Shown here in pieces: positions 7,394-10,582 of a DNA stretch of 10,582 nt. A program made the translations under genes and the position numbers. Source of the stretch: Desulfobacterales bacterium (GTDB taxonomy: Bacteria; Desulfobacterota; Desulfobacteria; Desulfobacterales; UBA2174_A); contig JALOPD010000112.1 of assembly GCA_025454075.1 (NCBI GenBank), positions 1 through 10,582 on the forward strand, in the 5' to 3' direction. The notes below the pieces were generated by a model. It made no database searches. It worked only from the letters and a program-made list of their open reading frames with translations, and was not told where the DNA came from. The first letter of the stretch is position 1; each line of letters begins with the position of its first letter.

Positions 7394-7420
7394 TTGAATT
7401 CCATGGGCAATTGATATAAT
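7394..7420 (+). promoter_or_regulatory. Probable promoter of the yceD-yihY unit
   Basis: A perfect TATAAT (7415-7420) stands out from GC-rich surroundings 62 nt before the yceD start. The best -35 candidate is TTGAAT (7394-7399), four of six matches but with a short 15-bp spacer. The -10 is convincing and the -35 is weak. Confidence 0.45.
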
Positions 7421-7482
7421 AAGTGCGAAGCTGGCCTTCGGCGGCGGCGGCTGCAGATGCTCGGCCCGAGGCGGGCGCCCTT

Positions 7483-8034
7483 ATGCGCATCAAAATCGAA
7501 GAACTCAAAGAAACCCGCGTCGCGCTCGAATTCGACGCACCGGCGGACCGTTTTCCGGCCCTGCGCGAGATGGCGCTTCGCCGGGAATGCGATTTCACAG
7601 ACCCGATCCGCACCCGCCTCCGAGCGGCCCGCATCGGCGATATCGTGGAGGTCGAGGGGGGCATCCGCACGACGGTGCGACTGAGCTGCGGCCGCTGTCT
7701 CGTTGAGTTCATCAGCCCGCTGGAGTCGACCTTCGCCCTCACCTATTCCCGGCAGGCGCCCGCAGAAGGCGGACGCAGCGAACCGGGGCCTCACGCGATA
7801 GAGACCGCAGAGACCGATCTCGTTTATTTCCAGGGCGATGAGATCGACCTCACCGATGGGGTCCAAGAGCAGGTGGTCCTCTCTTTGCCCTTACGGCCTC
7901 TTTGCAGCGAAGGCTGCAAGGGACTCTGTGCGCGCTGCGGCGCCGACCTGAACCAAGGCGCCTGCGGCTGTCTCGCGGCGACGGCCGGCAGCCCGTTTGC
8001 CGTCCTGGGCCGGTTGAAACTGGACAGGGGTTGA
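7483..8034 (+). CDS. yceD: YceD family protein (DUF177)
   Basis: The 183-residue product is a DUF177/YceD protein. In bacteria this family is linked to 23S rRNA and large-subunit accumulation and normally sits upstream of rpmF (ribosomal protein L32). The hallmark cysteines are present: SCGRC (C69, C72) in the middle and a C-terminal zinc-ribbon-like cluster LCSEGCKGLCARCGADL followed by GACGC (C141, C145, C149, C152, C161, C163), preceded by VVLSLPLRPL. The start at 7483 (MRIKIEEL) matches the family N-terminus. An in-frame ATG at 7423 would add 20 residues of Ala-rich sequence directly behind the -10 box. Unusually, no rpmF follows: the next gene, 12 nt on, is the YihY-like membrane protein, and the two probably share a transcript. 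Confidence 0.88.
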   Translation: MRIKIEELKETRVALEFDAPADRFPALREMALRRECDFTDPIRTRLRAARIGDIVEVEGGIRTTVRLSCGRCLVEFISPLESTFALTYSRQAPAEGGRSEPGPHAIETAETDLVYFQGDEIDLTDGVQEQVVLSLPLRPLCSEGCKGLCARCGADLNQGACGCLAATAGSPFAVLGRLKLDRG

Positions 8035-8046
8035 CCGAAAAAAACC

Positions 8047-8994
8047 ATGGGGACCGACGATCCATCTATGCCGGCCGGGCAGCGCGGCATTGTGAACCGC
8101 TTCGCCCGCTTCGCCCTCAAGGTTCTGCGGGATTTCCAGCGCCGCCAGGGGCTGCTGCTGGCGGGCGCGGTCGCCTATTACACCCTGCTGTCCATCGTGC
8201 CGCTGTTCGCCCTCATTCTGGTCGGCCTCTCGCACTTCGTCAACGAAGACCAATTGATTCAGACCATCGCCCGGAACCTCGAGCTCCTGATCCCCGGTTA
8301 TGCCGACAGCCTGGCGAATCAGGTCCGCATGTTTCTGGCGCGCCGCCACCTGGTCGGAATGGTCGGGTTTCTCATCATGCTCTTTTTCAGTTCCATGGCC
8401 TTTTCGGTCCTGGAGAGCACGATGGCGGTGATCTTCTCCCACCGCGAAAAGTCGATGCGCCGCCCTCTCTTCATATCGGCGATCATCCCTTATTGCTACA
8501 TCCTTTTGATGGGCCTGGGGTTGTTGCTGGTGACCCTGATCTCCGGCGCCATGGACGCCCTCGAGCACCAGCAGGTGCTGTTGCTGGGGTTTGAAATCAG
8601 CCTGAAGGGATCCTCCAAGATCCTCTTGTACCTCTTGGGCATGGGCGGCATGGTTTTGATGCTCACTTCGTTTTACCTGGTCATGCCGGTCGGGCGCATA
8701 TCCTTCCGGCATGCCTTGAGCGGGGCGGTCACGGCCACCGTGCTCTGGGAGGCCATCCGCCGCATCCTCGTCTGGTATTATTCCAAGCTGTCCCTGGTCA
8801 ACGTGATCTACGGCTCGCTCGCCACCACGGTGGTGGCGCTGCTCAGCATCGAGGTGGCGGTGATCATCCTCCTGCTGGGGGCCCAGGTGATCTCCGAATT
8901 CGACCGGCGCCGCTACGAAACCGGTGGAAACCATCATGGACCGAGGGCCCAGGGCCGGCTGCCGGAACCGCCGGGTCATGGAACGGACGGTTAA
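8047..8994 (+). CDS. YihY/BrkB (UPF0761) family inner-membrane protein
   Basis: This 315-residue integral membrane protein has about six hydrophobic segments (roughly 36-60, 102-128, 138-166, 190-214, 221-243 and 255-283). It carries the family signatures LAGAVAYYTLLSIVPLFAL near the N-terminus and NVIYGSLATTVVALLSIEV near the last membrane helix. The family was once called ribonuclease BN in error. Its biochemical role is not established, although membership of a transporter-like group has been suggested. The C-terminal 30 residues are a polar, Gly/Pro-rich tail. It begins 12 nt after yceD, so it is probably translated from the same transcript. No clear ribosome site precedes ATG 8047. ATG 8068 is an alternative start that keeps all the membrane helices. 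Confidence 0.87.
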   Translation: MGTDDPSMPAGQRGIVNRFARFALKVLRDFQRRQGLLLAGAVAYYTLLSIVPLFALILVGLSHFVNEDQLIQTIARNLELLIPGYADSLANQVRMFLARRHLVGMVGFLIMLFFSSMAFSVLESTMAVIFSHREKSMRRPLFISAIIPYCYILLMGLGLLLVTLISGAMDALEHQQVLLLGFEISLKGSSKILLYLLGMGGMVLMLTSFYLVMPVGRISFRHALSGAVTATVLWEAIRRILVWYYSKLSLVNVIYGSLATTVVALLSIEVAVIILLLGAQVISEFDRRRYETGGNHHGPRAQGRLPEPPGHGTDG

Positions 8995-9086
8995 ACAAAC
9001 CGGACCAGCGCGGGCCCCTGTCGGGCGGAGCGGGGTGCCAAATTTCGCTTGCGTTCGACGGCCCGGCTGGTTTATGGGAGCACAGA

Positions 9087-9125
9087 CCGGGCGATGCCGG
9101 GCGTCGGATCGGAACCATCGCCCGG
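9087..9125. repeat. Perfect 10-bp inverted repeat with a 19-nt loop
   Basis: CCGGGCGATG (9087-9096) and CATCGCCCGG (9116-9125) are exact inverted copies in the 198-bp gap between the YihY-like and STAS genes. No T-run follows. It could be a weak terminator for the upstream operon or a leader structure for the STAS gene. A smaller hairpin, ACGGG/CCCGT with a 6-nt loop, follows at 9139-9154. Confidence 0.4.
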
Positions 9126-9192
9126 ACCGCTCATTTTGACGGGAAACACCCCGTGAGCCATCCATTGAGGGATTTCCTTCCCAGGAGGTCAA

Positions 9193-9558
9193 ATGGCGCT
9201 TAAAGTCAACACCTCGCTGAAGCGGCCGGGCATCTTTGTCGTGGCCCCCATCGGGTCCATCGACACCCCCGGCCAGGCGATCTTCCAAGAAAAGGTCGAT
9301 TCCCTTCTCAGCCAGAACCCCGATGTGGTCATATTCGACATGGAGTTCACGGAGTACATCAACAGCATGGGGATCCGCGTGCTGGTGAAAGCCAAGAAGG
9401 CCTTAAAGCAGCGGAATGGAAAGGTGGTCTTCATCAACCTGCAGCCCCAGATCAAGAAGGTGTTCGACATTCTGAACGCCCTGCCTTCGCTCAAGGTGTT
9501 CGCGAGCATCCAGGAACTCGACGCCTACCTGGATGCCATGCAGAGCAAAAGCCGCTGA
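9193..9558 (+). CDS. STAS-domain protein (anti-sigma factor antagonist type)
   Basis: This 121-residue single-domain cytoplasmic protein follows the STAS pattern throughout. A beta start (GIFVVAPIGSIDTPGQ) leads to the strand PDVVIFDMEFTEYINSMGIR with S58 in the position phosphorylated in SpoIIAA/RsbV proteins. Then come helix VLVKAKKALKQRNG and strand KVVFINLQPQIKKVFDIL. Such proteins bind anti-sigma kinases in partner-switching, or act as small subunits such as MlaB in lipid transport. No RsbW-like kinase or PP2C phosphatase is in the window, so the partner is unknown. The start is secure, with AGGAGG at 9183-9188 four nucleotides upstream. A lipoprotein gene follows after 32 nt, probably in one operon. 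Confidence 0.87.
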   Translation: MALKVNTSLKRPGIFVVAPIGSIDTPGQAIFQEKVDSLLSQNPDVVIFDMEFTEYINSMGIRVLVKAKKALKQRNGKVVFINLQPQIKKVFDILNALPSLKVFASIQELDAYLDAMQSKSR

Positions 9559-9590
9559 ACACGGGCCGTCGTTGCCCGAGGAGCCCCCCG

Positions 9591-9986
9591 ATGAAACGAG
9601 CCCTCTTCCTCCTGGCCATCTTTCTGACGGCCGCCTGTTCCCACGGCCGCACCCCGAATTTCCCCGCCGGGGCGGATCTCGCCGGCGCCGGCCAGGTGGC
9701 CGTCGTGCGCAACGACAATCTGTTCGGGTGGTGGCTTTCGGTAACCGTGACCCTCGACGACGCGGCCGTCGCCTACCTCCGATCCGGGGAACACGCGGTG
9801 TTCTCGGTCCCGCCGGGGCTGCACACCGTCGGGGTCTCCGACCGCGGCATCAGCGTGGCGGTCGAACCGAACCGGAAGTATTATTTTTTGATCAGCACGG
9901 AAGACTCGCCGGCCGGGTTCGAGATCGAACGTCTGGATCCCGGCCGGGGGGAAGAGTGGCTCTCCAAAACAAGGCCGACCCCTTAA
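9591..9986 (+). CDS. Small lipoprotein, DUF2846-like
   Basis: The 131-residue product begins with a short lipoprotein signal, MKRALFLLAIFLTAAC, with a lipobox (LTAAC) and C16 as the lipidated residue. S17 at +2 fits sorting to the outer membrane. The mature part is a beta-rich domain. The stretch EHAVFSVPPGLHTVGV, followed by VEPNRKYYFLI, resembles DUF2846-type domains in which a Pro-Pro-Gly turn precedes a strand and an aromatic-rich strand follows. The function of such proteins is unknown. A ribosome site (GAGGAG, 9578-9583) lies 7 nt before the ATG. It follows the STAS gene by 32 nt, and its TAA overlaps the start of the terminator stem. Confidence 0.78.
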   Translation: MKRALFLLAIFLTAACSHGRTPNFPAGADLAGAGQVAVVRNDNLFGWWLSVTVTLDDAAVAYLRSGEHAVFSVPPGLHTVGVSDRGISVAVEPNRKYYFLISTEDSPAGFEIERLDPGRGEEWLSKTRPTP

Positions 9987-10026
9987 AAAGCAACGGCCGC
10001 CCGTTACCGGGCGGCCGTTGCTTTTT
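9985..10026. terminator. Bidirectional Rho-independent terminator
   Basis: A perfect 19-bp inverted repeat, with arms at 9985-10003 and 10008-10026 and the loop TTAC, starts with AAAAAG and ends with CTTTTT. It therefore gives a GC-rich stem followed by a U-run in both directions. It serves the STAS-lipoprotein unit (plus) and mlaC (minus), whose stop is about 30 nt away. Confidence 0.92.
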
Positions 10027-10057
10027 ATATGAGGTGCAAGGGCCCCAAATCTGAGGG

Positions 10058-10582
10058 TCAACCCTTGGCCACTTTGTCCCGGAGCATCTTCAAAACCTCC
10101 TCCGGCGAATCCTTGGCCAGGATGTCGCGGAACTGGTCGCGGTAGTTCTTCACCAGGCTGATCCCCTCGATGATGACATCGTAAACCCCCCAGGTGCTTC
10201 CCTTGCTGATCAGCCGGTAGTCGAGGGGTATCTTTTTGCCGTCGCCCGTGATGATGTTGCTGGTGACCTCGACCTGGCCCTCCCTCAGCACGGTTTCCTT
10301 GTCGAAGACGACTTTCTCGTTGGAATAGGAAAGCAGCCGGTCCGCGTACGTCTTCTCGAGCAGGTCGCTGAAGAGCTTGATGAACTCGGCCTGCTGCTGG
10401 TCGTTGAACTTGGCCCATTCACGGCCCAGCGTCCGCTTGGACAGCTCGGTGTAGTCGAAGATCTCGTTCACGATCGAGCGGATCTTGACAATTTTGGCAT
10501 CGCGGGGCTGGTCCTTGAACGCCGGCTCGGCCAGCGTCGTCAACACCTTGTTGACCTGCACCTCCACCGTCTCCTTGGCCGA
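10058..10582 (-). CDS. mlaC: MlaC/Ttg2D phospholipid-transport periplasmic carrier (5' end beyond window)
   Basis: The 174 visible residues continue in frame to the right edge (SAKETVEVQVNKVLTTL at the edge), so the start and signal peptide are outside. A GTG at 10567 is probably internal. The family core is clear: KIRSIVNEIFDYTELSKRTLG, FIKLFSDLLEKTYADRLLSY, and especially TWGVYDVIIEGISLVKNYRDQF, the hallmark of MlaC. MlaC shuttles phospholipids across the periplasm between the MlaFEDB inner-membrane ABC complex and the MlaA outer-membrane lipoprotein, or the equivalent toluene-tolerance Ttg2 system. The end, SPEEVLKMLRDKVAKG, is complete. It is the last gene of its unit because the bidirectional terminator follows. 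The mlaD, mlaE and mlaF genes would be expected beyond the right edge. Confidence 0.92.
   Translation of the reverse strand, partial: SAKETVEVQVNKVLTTLAEPAFKDQPRDAKIVKIRSIVNEIFDYTELSKRTLGREWAKFNDQQQAEFIKLFSDLLEKTYADRLLSYSNEKVVFDKETVLREGQVEVTSNIITGDGKKIPLDYRLISKGSTWGVYDVIIEGISLVKNYRDQFRDILAKDSPEEVLKMLRDKVAKG

Noticed and set aside
9136..9165. TTGACG as a -35 box for the STAS gene
   Set aside because: No acceptable -10 hexamer is found 15-19 bp downstream.
7891..9288. 465-codon minus-strand frame over yceD end, the YihY-like gene and the STAS start
   Set aside because: It overlaps three recognisable plus-strand products, and its translation is rich in His, Gln and Asp without a motif.
1..10582. 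Defence island, CRISPR array, prophage or transposon
   Set aside because: No spaced direct repeats, transposase, integrase, restriction-modification or known defence gene pair was found. The DUF4143 ATPase alone is not sufficient evidence.

Overview
The window is GC-rich chromosomal DNA from a Gram-negative bacterium. It encodes a MlaC-type lipid carrier, an outer-membrane-type lipoprotein and signal-peptide envelope proteins. The style of the YceD, YkgJ, YihY and ParM-like proteins suggests a deltaproteobacterium (Desulfobacterota), but that assignment is inference from protein character only.

Layout, left to right. (1) Positions 1-1271, minus strand: the N-terminal half of a large YbiO-like MscS mechanosensitive channel that runs off the left edge. 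(2) 1272-1782: about 510 bp without an intact gene, containing what looks like a decayed, frameshifted minus-strand coding fragment (1405-1645). (3) 1783-3117, plus: a class III PLP aminotransferase. It converges with a 1-nt gap on (4) 3119-4261, minus: an AAA_14/DUF4143 ATPase with its own good sigma-70 promoter. (5) 4359-5357, minus: a zinc-free MDR quinone oxidoreductase of the PIG3 type. (6) 5486-6589, plus: a ParM/StbA-like actin ATPase without a visible partner. (7) 6656-7309, minus: a YkgJ cysteine-cluster protein. (8) 7483-8034 and 8047-8994, plus: yceD (DUF177) followed by a YihY/BrkB membrane protein, 12 nt apart and probably one operon. The usual rpmF is missing after yceD. (9) 9193-9558 and 9591-9986, plus: a STAS-domain protein and a small lipoprotein, closed by a perfect 19-bp bidirectional terminator. 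(10) 10058-10582, minus: mlaC, cut by the right edge.

Most genes stand alone or in pairs and change strand often, so this is a patchwork of short transcription units rather than one pathway. A loose envelope theme (mechanosensitive channel, YihY, lipoprotein, MlaC) is visible. No phage, transposase, CRISPR array, tRNA or rRNA was seen. I found no convincing new multi-gene system. The points most worth checking are the orphan actin gene, yceD without rpmF, the gene remnant, and the STAS protein close to mlaC.
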